From a virus, in the IMG/VR virus record IMGVR_UViG_3300035698_005042, positions 1 to 39,801 of that record: a DNA stretch of 39,801 nucleotides; one strand, 5' to 3'. Under the pieces are notes generated by a model that had not been told where the DNA came from, ran no database searches, and worked only from the letters and a program-made list of their open reading frames with translations. A program made the position numbers and the translations under genes. This document shows positions 13,804-22,171 of this stretch, piece after piece. Position 1 is the first letter of the stretch, and each line of letters opens with the position of its first letter.

Positions 13804-14157
13804 TTAAAAGTGAGTATTATGAGTGAGCAATGCAGAAGCATATGCCCCTCTAACGATTGCTTCTTCTTCTATCTTTCCATCTACTAGTATTTTACTGCTA
13901 ATTAATACCTCGTCATCCCCTGAAAAGACAGACAGAGATACATACGTATTGACCTTAACTTCTATTTCTATAGCCCAAGGAAAAGCAATCTCTGTTTGAA
14001 TAATATTATCGCTACTATCAATATATGTAGCATATCCAGTAGTTGCGTTCTGGGCAGTAGCCTCATACTTTATCTTAAACATAGTCGGCTCAAACGGATT
14101 CTCTCCACAACCAAACAAGAACAATCCCAGTAGTACTGCCAACCATAGCTTTTTCAT
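13804..14157 (-). CDS. MmpS-like lipoprotein
   Basis: A 117-residue protein with a lipoprotein signal peptide: MKKLWLAVLLGLFLFGCGEN, lipobox LFGC, Cys 17 as the lipidated residue. The mature part (YEATAQNATTGYATYIDSSD...IAFPWAIEIEV...VSLSVFSG) has the short beta-sandwich pattern of MmpS-like phage lipoproteins. Such a lipoprotein would sit on the outer face of the host membrane and could block superinfection; that role is inferred. Its ATG follows the stop of the upstream gene (TAAATG). Confidence 0.7.
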   Translation of the reverse strand: MKKLWLAVLLGLFLFGCGENPFEPTMFKIKYEATAQNATTGYATYIDSSDNIIQTEIAFPWAIEIEVKVNTYVSLSVFSGDDEVLISSKILVDGKIEEEAIVRGAYASALLTHNTHF

Positions 14158-14361
14158 TTACTCTACCCCCTCGTTTTTTAATGAGAATGCTACATCGCAT
14201 TTTTCGCCGTGCTTATATTGAATAGTGTACTTACAATCCATACTAACTATTTTCACTGGTGGTATATATGTTAGGCAATCCTCCTGCTTTGCTACCTGCG
14301 CTATCAATGTTTCAACTACATGCTCTTTCAATCTCTCTAACGTTTCTACGACTTTTGACAT
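14158..14361 (-). CDS. Hypothetical protein
   Basis: A 67-residue protein (MSKVVETLERLKEHVVETLI...) with an N-terminal amphipathic helix and a beta-type C-terminus. TAGGGGGAAA lies upstream. Unknown function; co-translated with the lipoprotein gene. Confidence 0.55.
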   Translation of the reverse strand: MSKVVETLERLKEHVVETLIAQVAKQEDCLTYIPPVKIVSMDCKYTIQYKHGEKCDVAFSLKNEGVE

Positions 14362-14381
14362 GAATTTCCCCCTAAGATGTA

Positions 14382-14597
14382 TTATATGTCTAGTAACGAC
14401 TCTAAATCTTCGCCTCCTTTTAATTTATTCCCTTTTATGTACTTGTGTAATGATAGAACAGCAAATGTAATGATATTCTTTACATAGCAATTCCCTTTAA
14501 ATAATACTTTCATTTCTTCTAATGCTTCGCTTGCGTCTGGGTGAATTTCAGTAAATAACTTTACCTTGTAATCACCGTGTAGCCGATGTTTAGTCAT
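14382..14597 (-). CDS. Hypothetical small protein
   Basis: A 71-residue basic protein (MTKHRLHGDYKVKLFTEIHP...) with AAGGAG upstream. The pattern LFTEIHPDASEALEEMKVLFKGNCYVKNIITFAV could be a small ribbon-helix-helix-like fold. Overlaps the upstream gene by eight bases. Function unknown. Confidence 0.55.
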   Translation of the reverse strand: MTKHRLHGDYKVKLFTEIHPDASEALEEMKVLFKGNCYVKNIITFAVLSLHKYIKGNKLKGGEDLESLLDI

Positions 14598-14790
14598 TTC
14601 TTAACTCCTTATCTGGATTTTTAACCATAGAATAATTCCTGCAGTATTCAGAGGTTGCGTGCGGTCCGTCTATGTGTGCACACTTCCCTCTATCATAATA
14701 TGCGCATATTCTTCCTCCGAAATTGCAATTCCTGAAGACAAACTTGACCTCAGGATCATTCTGTGGTATCTTTGAATTGTAATCGTTCAT
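14590..14790 (-). CDS. Cys-rich hypothetical protein, first early gene
   Basis: Start chosen at ATG 14790 (GGGGGAAAAC upstream), which removes an unsupported extension to 14832. 66 residues with four to five Cys (RNCNFGGRICAYYDRGKC...EYCRNY), likely a metal-binding fold. It is the first gene of the early transcript and therefore probably among the first made. Role unknown. Confidence 0.6.
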   Translation of the reverse strand: MNDYNSKIPQNDPEVKFVFRNCNFGGRICAYYDRGKCAHIDGPHATSEYCRNYSMVKNPDKELRND

Positions 14791-14806
14791 GTTTTCCCCC
14801 AATCGT

Positions 14807-14858
14807 GAGGCTCTAGTTTTAAGGAGGAACACCCTTTCCCTCTTCTGACCTGAGCCTC
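14807..14858. other. Inverted repeat GAGGCTC/GAGCCTC in the early leader
   Basis: GAGGCTC at 14807-14813 and GAGCCTC at 14852-14858 could pair over a 38-base loop. On the plus strand the second arm is followed by seven T, like a terminator. On the minus strand it lies in the 5' leader of the early message, just before the first gene. Function unknown. Confidence 0.45.
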
Positions 14859-14903
14859 TTTTTTTGTGAGTGGCGGTGTAGCGTCGTTTCTCTATCTATT
14901 ATT

Positions 14904-14932
14904 ATTATAGCAAGTTTATATTAATTTGTCAA
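14904..14932 (-). promoter_or_regulatory. Main early promoter, perfect sigma70 consensus
   Basis: TTGACA (14932-14927), 17-base spacer, TATAAT (14909-14904), with TG at the extended -10 position. All twelve consensus bases match. Expected start near 14897, driving the whole leftward early block. Confidence 0.9.
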
Positions 14933-14933
14933 T

Positions 14934-14949
14934 ACAAAATATATATTGT
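14934..14949. promoter_or_regulatory. Near-palindrome between divergent promoters, candidate operator
   Basis: ACAAAATATATATTGT pairs with itself at seven of eight positions. It sits directly upstream of the leftward -35 and overlaps a possible rightward -35 (TTGTTT, 14946-14951). It would suit a dimeric repressor, but no repressor gene is recognised. Confidence 0.4.
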
Positions 14950-14974
14950 TTATATTTAATTACCTATGTATAAA
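14946..14974 (+). promoter_or_regulatory. Possible rightward promoter (distal)
   Basis: TTGTTT at 14946-14951, 17-base spacer, TATAAA at 14969-14974. It would start RNA near 14981, ahead of the M15 peptidase. Confidence 0.45.
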
Positions 14975-14992
14975 AACTCCCGGAAATACCCA

Positions 14993-15021
14993 TTGCTTTT
15001 TAGATGCTAGTATGGTATACA
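14993..15021 (+). promoter_or_regulatory. Possible rightward promoter (proximal)
   Basis: TTGCTT at 14993-14998, 17-base spacer, TATACA at 15016-15021 with TG at the extended -10 position. The start near 15028 leaves a very short leader carrying AAAGG before the ATG at 15042. Confidence 0.45.
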
Positions 15022-15041
15022 CTCACTAAAGGATGGTGATT

Positions 15042-15437
15042 ATGTTGAGATTTAAGTACATTTCTTTGAAGCAGGAAATATTGCTATTGCACCCTATGCT
15101 AGCAAAGATAGCTTTAGAAATAGATACTATATTCCCCGGACAATTAATTACTCATATATCCCGCACGCAATCAGAGCAAGACGAAATATACAATAAAAAC
15201 AAAGCCTACAAAAACAAGCCTTGGAAATCAGTACATCAGCCTAGTTATGATAATAATAATAGATTGGTATTAAGAGGTGTGGATTTAAGAATGAACGGAT
15301 TAACATATCAAATAGAAGAATATATAAATAGGAATTATGTCTACGATCCTACACGAACAAATTATAAATGCGCTATAGTGCATGGAGTACCAGTACATAT
15401 GCATCTGCAAGTACATCCCAATACAATTAGAGTTTAA
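15042..15437 (+). CDS. M15-type peptidase, probable endolysin
   Basis: The only clear plus-strand gene. I take ATG 15042 (AAAGG nine bases before) over ATG 15033, which has no room for a ribosome site. The 131-residue product has the M15 D-Ala-D-Ala/L,D-peptidase pattern: HISRTQSEQDEIY (residues 38-50), S-x-H at 63-65, Asp 81 in LRGVDLR, and HMH at 119-121 for zinc. Such enzymes cut peptidoglycan cross-bridges or stem peptides. No signal peptide, so release would need the holin-like protein. It converges on the lysis genes at 15485-16408. Confidence 0.72.
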   Translation: MLRFKYISLKQEILLLHPMLAKIALEIDTIFPGQLITHISRTQSEQDEIYNKNKAYKNKPWKSVHQPSYDNNNRLVLRGVDLRMNGLTYQIEEYINRNYVYDPTRTNYKCAIVHGVPVHMHLQVHPNTIRV

Positions 15438-15453
15438 ACCTATTTAAAGAACA

Positions 15454-15480
15454 TGTCGACAAAACAGAAAACTATCGACA
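15454..15480. terminator. Hairpin between convergent genes
   Basis: TGTCGA (15454-15459) and TCGACA (15475-15480) form a 6-bp stem with a 15-base loop in the 47-base gap between two converging genes. A. T-poor flanks make it a weak candidate for a two-way terminator. Confidence 0.35.
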
Positions 15481-15484
15481 CATT

Positions 15485-16087
15485 CTATTTACAACCCCAC
15501 TTTAATTGATCAAAGCTAGTATTTACTATACATCCATCATGTAGATCTTGTGGAACTAAAAACTCTGGATCTACTCCAGGAAGAGATACCTTTTTAATCT
15601 TCTTATAACACATCGAACATGTAGAAGAGCATACATAAAGATCAGCATTATTAGGAACAGTTTTGATTATATGTTTGAGGAACTCTAAATAGTCGTATGG
15701 TTTACCAACTAACCCATATGCACGCTTCTTAATTATAGAGAACTCCCTAGGGGTTAGGTCATTAGGTGAGAAAACAATCATCTGCATATCGCTGCGAAGG
15801 TTTTTGTCTAGGCTATCGATAATAACACCTTTACCCTGCGCTTCCACTATCTCATGCAGCAAACCCTTTTCACCAGAAGACTTACCGAAATACAATCCGG
15901 CATGTTCAAATGGTGAGCTAGTCGCTCCTTGTATTGCTTTGGCTAACAAGCTGTTAGAGCTGGTTAAAAAAATAGATCCTGGTTGTATCTCGCGTAAGAA
16001 TTTTGCCTTATCAGTTTTCTTGTACGTTAGTCTTTTTCGCTTGAATCCTAACATGGCGAGTATTGCACCAAATAACTTTTTAAACAT
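15485..16087 (-). CDS. YiiX/NlpC-P60-like cysteine hydrolase
   Basis: A 200-residue protein. After a hydrophobic/basic N-terminus (MFKKLFGAILAMLGFKRKR) it has QPGSIFLTSS, then SPFEHAGLYFG with the catalytic His, HEIVEAQGKGV, and YVCSSTC with the probable catalytic Cys. This His-before-Cys order is that of the permuted YiiX/YebB branch of NlpC/P60. The family cuts amide bonds in peptidoglycan or lipids. Located beside the holin-like gene, it is probably a lysis or virion wall-cutting enzyme. AAGGAGG is upstream. Confidence 0.65.
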   Translation of the reverse strand: MFKKLFGAILAMLGFKRKRLTYKKTDKAKFLREIQPGSIFLTSSNSLLAKAIQGATSSPFEHAGLYFGKSSGEKGLLHEIVEAQGKGVIIDSLDKNLRSDMQMIVFSPNDLTPREFSIIKKRAYGLVGKPYDYLEFLKHIIKTVPNNADLYVCSSTCSMCYKKIKKVSLPGVDPEFLVPQDLHDGCIVNTSFDQLKWGCK

Positions 16088-16096
16088 GGCGCCTCC

Positions 16097-16408
16097 TTAA
16101 AATAGTTTATCTGTAAATTTAATAACTAATTCGCTGCCAACCATAATGAGTATTAACTTCCACCAAAGTGAATCCACCCACTTCTTCATGTCCATGGCAA
16201 TTTTATTAGAGCGCTCGGTACTCTCCGCGCTGTCTGTGGCCATTCTCACGCTTACCTCCATTTTCTCCCTCAGTTTAGGGAATTCATGATCGCGAATAAC
16301 CTTGTTATAGGTTTCCAAACTCTCTACCTTTGAATCATATCTAGCTTTATAATCGTTGAATTTCACGCACAGGATTCTCCCGTATTCACAACCATCTGAT
16401 CCCGACAT
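16097..16408 (-). CDS. XhlA-like / holin-associated membrane protein
   Basis: A 103-residue protein: a long helical, coiled-coil-prone segment (residues 20-75, ...VESLETYNKVIRDHEF...) followed by one C-terminal membrane span (WWKLILIMVGSELVIKF). This layout matches haemolysin XhlA-type proteins that act with holins. It starts at the last base of the tail gene and lies next to the hydrolase gene, making a lysis cassette. Confidence 0.55.
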   Translation of the reverse strand: MSGSDGCEYGRILCVKFNDYKARYDSKVESLETYNKVIRDHEFPKLREKMEVSVRMATDSAESTERSNKIAMDMKKWVDSLWWKLILIMVGSELVIKFTDKLF

Positions 16409-19056
16409 TATACTTCCCTTAAGGTGAATTTGCTGTCTAACTTTTCTAGATTGTGCTGTGTCTTAATCACCTTGAATTCTTGATTGTTAATACTAATTTG
16501 CCGGGCCGAATAAGGGTCCCCTTTCTGCGATACAACAATGTTATCTATAGTCCAGCCACCTAGATATCCGTTCATGGCGATCGATCCGGCAGTAAACAAA
16601 TAAGCAGTGTTGGTATGAGTACCAATAAAAACTCCATCAATCCATAGAGATACTTCAATTCCCTCTAGTCCTATTTTTACAGAAGAGACCGTGTTGGGGG
16701 CAAATGCATCCCAATTTTTTATTACTCCAGCACCAGTTGGGATTGTTGCTGATGATCTTAGTAATCTCAATTCTGAACCCGGAATATGTTGGATATAATA
16801 CTGCCTTGTGCCATCATGCCTGAATCCAAATAACCATCTACCGCCAGGATGAGATATAACATCAAAATCAATTATATAATCTGTCCATGATCCCGCTGAT
16901 CCAGCAACATCATATACAAATGTGCCTGGCCAATTTCCAGAAATAATCCGCATTTGTCCATGGTTAGAACTAGCCCCTGCTGTCGCATTAAATCTTCCAA
17001 CCTCAGTTGAATATGGGTACCATGTCCATCCATGGGCAGTCATGCTATCCCCGTCAGCTAACGCATCAAAATTTTCGGAATATAATGATATAGAAGGCGT
17101 GGTAGAAAATATAATAGGAGTGTTATAGGTTAATCTAACTGTATCAGCCACATTTATATATGGATACAGTTTAGTAGTAATGTTAACTTCTTTTTTCGGT
17201 TCATCTAAATTATCTTGCCAATAGTTAGCGATAACCTGAGCCAGAGAATCATTAATGATATTATTATTAGAAATATCCAATCTTCTTACACCATATATAT
17301 CCGCACTGCTTCCCGCTCCTACGACAGGGCTAGAAAAAGCAGTGACGCTATTATTCAGATACTGAATATTTATATCATTGTATACTTTCTTTATCTCATC
17401 CTTGATTTGGAAGCTAACAATATCATCTTGATTTATTAGTAATTTTTCTTTATACGCATAGGAATCTTCCTCATCTCTAGTAGAATAATCAACTCTAGCA
17501 TAATTATAAACTTTGAGATTATCCATAGCGATTTTATTAGTAGCTCCCCCGGATATATATGACCTGGCTACTTGAAGATGATCCACATTCCCGCCAGTAA
17601 TAAGTATTTTGCCACTGACGCCTTCGCCTATTTTAGCATAACTATTACGCATACTCTCCCATAGCGTTCCTGCTGTCTCTGATCCTACAATGCTAATAGA
17701 ACCACCATCTGCTGCGTGATAAATTCTGAATATATCTCTGCTTCCCTCTATCCCATCGCTGTCATGCACAAAGGAAAAGAAATGGACGCTATTTGCACTA
17801 AAATCTAATGTAGTGGTATTCGCAACAGCATTTATATAAGTATTATCCAGTGAATTATATTTACTGATCCCTAGGGTCATTACGCCAGCGGTATTTGGTC
17901 CCCAAGTCCCCCAACCTATTTTTAATTTATCGTTTCCTGTCGTATATAGATTCCCCATTTGTGACTCAAAAGCATATACTTTATCAGGAGCAATACCTCC
18001 ATCGGTAGTATCAAAAAACGGCTTAGTCCAAAACTCTACGGTGAATTTATTATAATTTATTCCGCTACTGTTGCTCATGGCAATAACCGCATTAGTTGCT
18101 GTTACATACATGCCCTTATTGAATTTAACATCTATATAGGCTGAATCACCTGTCGCAAACTGCTTGAACTCTCTACCACCAGACAAAGGCAGGCCAGAGG
18201 TAGCGGTATCATATAATGTAGTTAACGTTAAAGCTGTCGTTGGAGCAGAGTCAAATCTAGCATGTAAAGCTAGGTCAGTAGGAATAGAGGTAGTGAACTT
18301 TTCCGCGTAAAACTCATCTATATCAAACGGGGTTAGAACTACCTTTCCCTGTCTACTAATAAAAAACCTTCCGCCATCAGCTTCCGCTATACCTTGAAAG
18401 AAAGTCCATAGGGATTGTTCACCTAGGATATTGCTGGATAGATTAGAGTTAAAACTATTGTTTCCTGGGTTCCCTCTCCAGTTGTCATGTTCTATATACC
18501 GTTTAAATACATCATTGCCACTTCCATCCGTAGCATCTCTTACTGCAGTTAATAACGTCCACGAGCTTTGAAAACCAGTGTCTGGAATCCAATCCTTTGC
18601 TTTCTCTTCTTTGAATAAATCATCTAATGGGTTAATTGACATACGAACCAGGGGGTATTCATTACTATAATTTTCTGTGATGTACCCTATAAAAACTGTG
18701 GGGACGGAAGGAAAGGAACCGCCATCTTCATCCAAATACTCTACTTCTATTTTAACCATGGTTTTATAGATTGAATAATAGGAATAGAAAAACGAGGCTT
18801 GATCTGTTATATCATTAAAGTATCCGTCTTTGTTATCCAGGACCAGGCTAGTTCTAGCATTAGAGGTTTTGTTATTCAAAACATCACTTGCATTTTGCCC
18901 TATATTGCCTATCTTAACAATCTTGTCATTAGAGATTAATTGCCAATCAGTTTCATAGGCAGTGGGCGTGCGTCTCTTGAAAAAAAGCTTACGATTAACT
19001 TTAAGATTATTATTATTAAAGATAGTCTGTAAACTATTAAAATCCTCTGCGCTCAT
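16408..19056 (-). CDS. Large tail-tip protein with LamG-like domain
   Basis: An 882-residue virion protein. Residues 1-150 look like a tail baseplate/hub part (NRKLFFKRRTPTAYETDWQL..., TVFIGYITENY). Residues about 265-515 form a concanavalin/LamG-type beta-sandwich (LHARFDSAPTT..., FTVEFWTKPFFDT...), and another carbohydrate-binding-like stretch lies near 650-840 (WTWYPYSTEVGRF..., GWTIDNIVVSQKG). It probably contacts the cell surface. It overlaps the next upstream tail gene by four bases (ATGA). Confidence 0.7.
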   Translation of the reverse strand: MSAEDFNSLQTIFNNNNLKVNRKLFFKRRTPTAYETDWQLISNDKIVKIGNIGQNASDVLNNKTSNARTSLVLDNKDGYFNDITDQASFFYSYYSIYKTMVKIEVEYLDEDGGSFPSVPTVFIGYITENYSNEYPLVRMSINPLDDLFKEEKAKDWIPDTGFQSSWTLLTAVRDATDGSGNDVFKRYIEHDNWRGNPGNNSFNSNLSSNILGEQSLWTFFQGIAEADGGRFFISRQGKVVLTPFDIDEFYAEKFTTSIPTDLALHARFDSAPTTALTLTTLYDTATSGLPLSGGREFKQFATGDSAYIDVKFNKGMYVTATNAVIAMSNSSGINYNKFTVEFWTKPFFDTTDGGIAPDKVYAFESQMGNLYTTGNDKLKIGWGTWGPNTAGVMTLGISKYNSLDNTYINAVANTTTLDFSANSVHFFSFVHDSDGIEGSRDIFRIYHAADGGSISIVGSETAGTLWESMRNSYAKIGEGVSGKILITGGNVDHLQVARSYISGGATNKIAMDNLKVYNYARVDYSTRDEEDSYAYKEKLLINQDDIVSFQIKDEIKKVYNDINIQYLNNSVTAFSSPVVGAGSSADIYGVRRLDISNNNIINDSLAQVIANYWQDNLDEPKKEVNITTKLYPYINVADTVRLTYNTPIIFSTTPSISLYSENFDALADGDSMTAHGWTWYPYSTEVGRFNATAGASSNHGQMRIISGNWPGTFVYDVAGSAGSWTDYIIDFDVISHPGGRWLFGFRHDGTRQYYIQHIPGSELRLLRSSATIPTGAGVIKNWDAFAPNTVSSVKIGLEGIEVSLWIDGVFIGTHTNTAYLFTAGSIAMNGYLGGWTIDNIVVSQKGDPYSARQISINNQEFKVIKTQHNLEKLDSKFTLREV

Positions 19057-19874
19057 GCAGGAGTCTCCCTCAAACGAATTGTACCAGTGTAATAAGGGAT
19101 GCTTCTTTGGTTTAATGCAGGCTGTTTAAAATCATATACTCCAGTCCAATTAGTTTCCCATACATCACCATTCCAGGAAGTAACAGTTTCAAAAGGGACG
19201 AAATTCCACGCAGTGGTAGCAGAGTATAAAGATCTCAATTCGCTTGTAACTGTAAGAGGTACATAATTTAATTTTATATCTGCACTGAATTTCTCTACTA
19301 ATTCGTACGTAATCTCGCCACCATCAATCATTCGTTTAGACAATCGCTTACCATTTAGTAGAGGTTTATAATCTACAAAGTTAGGGTTATTAGGTAGCTC
19401 GTATTGCTCGTTGCAAAATATCACTTGTCCTATTTCTAACGATTGTATAATCCCGTAAATCATAGCTGTATTAGCTGTAGTAGTAGCAAACCGAACGATC
19501 AAATTATTGCCCGGAGCAGCACCCCACGGATTAGTTACCCAGACGCTAGCCGAGGTATCATAGTTAATCGGAAGAACAGTAGTGCTGTTCACCCAAATAG
19601 CAAAGTTAGTACCAGAAGAAGAATCAGGAGTGCCAGTAAAATTCTGTACTATCACAGTATTAATAACCGCTGGAGTAGACCAAGCGAATTCAAATCCAAC
19701 ACCTGAATTACCACCAGATCCAGTAGTCATTATAAATGTATCATGTCTATCCCTATCTATAAGCGGAGCAAAATCATACGTTACCGATGCACTAGTCCAG
19801 CCTAGATTATAATTCCAAGCCGTAAAGGCTCCCGTTGATTTCATCTGATTTACATTGAAGAATTTAAATTCCAT
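19053..19874 (-). CDS. Tail protein (distal tail region)
   Basis: A 273-residue beta-rich protein with a central discoidin-like stretch (FEFAWSTPAVINTVIVQNFTG..., SLEIGQVIFCNEQYELPNNP). It lies between tape measure and tip genes, the usual place for distal-tail proteins. No catalytic motif. AGGAG precedes the ATG. Confidence 0.6.
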   Translation of the reverse strand: MEFKFFNVNQMKSTGAFTAWNYNLGWTSASVTYDFAPLIDRDRHDTFIMTTGSGGNSGVGFEFAWSTPAVINTVIVQNFTGTPDSSSGTNFAIWVNSTTVLPINYDTSASVWVTNPWGAAPGNNLIVRFATTTANTAMIYGIIQSLEIGQVIFCNEQYELPNNPNFVDYKPLLNGKRLSKRMIDGGEITYELVEKFSADIKLNYVPLTVTSELRSLYSATTAWNFVPFETVTSWNGDVWETNWTGVYDFKQPALNQRSIPYYTGTIRLRETPA

Positions 19875-19882
19875 GATATCTC

Positions 19883-20188
19883 CTAGTAATTTAAAAGTGT
19901 ATTTCTAGCAGCAACTAATGCATTCAAATCTGCACTTGTTAATTTAGCATAAATGTAATTTTCAGGTTCGTCCTCTATAAAGGTATGAGTTAAAACGTTT
20001 ACATTCGCATCCGCTTTAAACGAGATAGATCCACTCGTGAGATATTGAACGTATTGATTTAATCTGTTTTCGCTTTCAGCAGCTGGAACACCTCGACCAA
20101 TAAATCTATCTATCTTTGCATACCCTTTAATTTTATAAAAGCTTCCTGCAGTTAAATCTCCTGTTGATACTATTACTTCTCCAGCCAT
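19883..20188 (-). CDS. Small tail-region protein
   Basis: A 101-residue protein (MAGEVIVSTGDLTAGSFYKI...) that looks like a small beta-domain (SGSISFKADANVNVLTHTFIED). The Shine-Dalgarno overlaps the TAG stop of the tape measure gene. Likely structural, role unknown. Confidence 0.55.
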   Translation of the reverse strand: MAGEVIVSTGDLTAGSFYKIKGYAKIDRFIGRGVPAAESENRLNQYVQYLTSGSISFKADANVNVLTHTFIEDEPENYIYAKLTSADLNALVAARNTLLNY

Positions 20189-20198
20189 GATTGCCTCC

Positions 20199-21965
20199 CT
20201 ATGCTAATTGTGTCTGTAATCCAACTGTAAACGTACTAGACTCTGTACGCCTTAAATCCTCTAATGCTTCATCTATTAACATCGCTACCCGTCTAGGCAT
20301 AGAATCATCCTCCGCAAAGAAATTTTCTATATTAAGATTGATTGTAGCACCACCTGCACCACCACCTAGCGCACCTTGCAATCTCGCTAGACCTGCTCCC
20401 TCTAAAGGAACAATGGCCTCCTGAGAATTATTCTCTCCTGCTCTGATTAACTGACCGTTTGCTGATGCAGGGATAATGCCCCCAAACTGTGCTGCCGGAG
20501 GTGATTGGCTAGATATCTGAGATACTGCCGCCGCTCCCGCGGCTGTAATGGCACCCGCAGCAGTAATTCCTGCGACTACACCCAAGGGACCAAGAAAAGC
20601 GAATGCAGACAGGGCTTGTTGCGCTCCTGCAATTGTTTTAACGATAGTATTAGCTATAGCGGCTGCTTTCCCTAGTTCAAACACTTTTGTGTTTTCGCTA
20701 CTCATTAACGAAGTTAAAGCACTTACCGCAGCTCCGATCGCCTGGTCTGCTGCTTTTTCTTCTTCAACACGAGATTTATTAGTTGCCTTAGAGCCTGTAA
20801 CTATATTAGTCCAGTGCTTTTTATATACTGACTCCTGCTGTTTTTGCTCTGTTTTAATTGTTTTAGTCTGCTTCTTCATTGCTTTGGTTGTTTCGTTAAC
20901 CATCGCATTATTAATGCTAGCGATGCTTCCAAGAGTGCTTGTCTTTATTTCTTCCCAGCCTTCAACCTGCCCCGTCTTAAATTCAACAAACGATTCTTGA
21001 ACAGAAGCAAGTGCCTCTTTCCATTGGCCTGTTAAAAATAAAGTTATCGATTCAGCGCCAACTTGAAATATATTTAAAAAAGAAATAAATTGATCTTTAA
21101 TAAACTGCCATGAAGCGGCCCATAGATTGCTAAACTCTTCCGTTGCAAGGCCCCAATTGGTAAACATATTTAGTAAAAAAGTGGAGGTATCTGCTAGGAA
21201 ATTCACTACTTTAGTAGCTACGGGCAATAATAATTTTCCTAAAGTTCCAACTAGATCTGTAAATCTAGCCTCAAGGCGTTTAACTGTATTAGCATAGTCC
21301 TCAGAAGTTCTAGCCATATCTCCTACAGCGTTCTGTGAACCCTTTACAATCAATTTATACGCTACTGTAGCCTTTGTAGCTGCATCTAATTGACCCTTAC
21401 CATCAAACAGCCCATCATTCATAGCAGCCTGTTTAATAACGGTTTCATTTAATACAACACCGTATTTTTTCATCGTTTCGAAATTACCGACTAGAGCACT
21501 CTGGATATCTCCCATGACTTGCTCGGTGGGTAAATTATTGAATGAACCTAAATCAGCAGACAACTTAACTACTTCATCAGATAAACTAGCCGCCTCATCT
21601 GAAGCCACACCCATTGGAACTAATAGATCCTGCACTGATGCTAAATATCTTCTTGCTTCTTCTGTGGATAAGGCATAGCTAGTTGTTAACTCTTTTACTG
21701 ATTGATTAGCTTTATCCATTTGATCTGCAAAAACGGTACCGAATTTAGCAGTGGTTTCTTCTAGATCGGATGTGACAGAAATAACTTTGCCTAAAGCTAG
21801 GCTTACACCTACAATGGCTGCTGTAACTGGAATAAAAGCTGATTTAAATTTACTTCCTAATGTGGTGCTTTGGTCACCAAACTTCTCTAGTTTTTTCCCA
21901 GTTTGACCTAATAGTTTTAGATTCTTACCTTCCGCTTCTATGATTAGTTTTGTTTTTTCGGCCAT
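20199..21965 (-). CDS. Tail tape measure protein
   Basis: A 588-residue protein: N-terminal helical part (MAEKTKLIIEAEGKNLKLLG), the tape-measure core ATAAIVG..., FNNLPTEQVMGDIQSALVGN and MARTSEDYANTVKRLEARF, hydrophobic segments in the middle, and an Ala/Gly-rich region (AITAAGAAAVSQIS) before the C-terminus. It sets tail length; at about 0.15 nm per residue it implies a tail near 90 nm. It follows the frameshifted chaperone pair, the standard order. Its ATG overlaps the chaperone extension by 22 bases. Confidence 0.88.
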   Translation of the reverse strand: MAEKTKLIIEAEGKNLKLLGQTGKKLEKFGDQSTTLGSKFKSAFIPVTAAIVGVSLALGKVISVTSDLEETTAKFGTVFADQMDKANQSVKELTTSYALSTEEARRYLASVQDLLVPMGVASDEAASLSDEVVKLSADLGSFNNLPTEQVMGDIQSALVGNFETMKKYGVVLNETVIKQAAMNDGLFDGKGQLDAATKATVAYKLIVKGSQNAVGDMARTSEDYANTVKRLEARFTDLVGTLGKLLLPVATKVVNFLADTSTFLLNMFTNWGLATEEFSNLWAASWQFIKDQFISFLNIFQVGAESITLFLTGQWKEALASVQESFVEFKTGQVEGWEEIKTSTLGSIASINNAMVNETTKAMKKQTKTIKTEQKQQESVYKKHWTNIVTGSKATNKSRVEEEKAADQAIGAAVSALTSLMSSENTKVFELGKAAAIANTIVKTIAGAQQALSAFAFLGPLGVVAGITAAGAITAAGAAAVSQISSQSPPAAQFGGIIPASANGQLIRAGENNSQEAIVPLEGAGLARLQGALGGGAGGATINLNIENFFAEDDSMPRRVAMLIDEALEDLRRTESSTFTVGLQTQLA

Positions 21966-22171
21966 TTTGGAATTCCTTCAAGCTGTTTATTTTGCAATTC
22001 TTTTAATGTATTCTGGTTAGAGTTTTTGCGACTTCTATACTCTAACATTGCAATAAACAATACCCAGGGCATAAATAATATCTTTTCACAGGTGTAGGCA
22101 GGAAAAGTAATGCAAAATTCAGACACAAGAGCCACTATATCTGTTTCTTGTTGAGGCTTTACCTGCCACAC
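21944..22171 (-). CDS. Tail assembly chaperone, T part (made as -1 frameshift extension)
   Basis: A 75-codon frame (VWQVKPQQETDIVALVSEFC...) beginning inside the end of the upstream gene and ending in the tape measure start. The A AAA AAC slip site at 22180-22174 lets ribosomes pass from the G frame into this one. The combined GT product is 189 residues. No good independent start exists (only GTG without a proper ribosome site). Confidence 0.8.
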   Translation of the reverse strand: MWQVKPQQETDIVALVSEFCITFPAYTCEKILFMPWVLFIAMLEYRSRKNSNQNTLKELQNKQLEGIPKWPKKQN

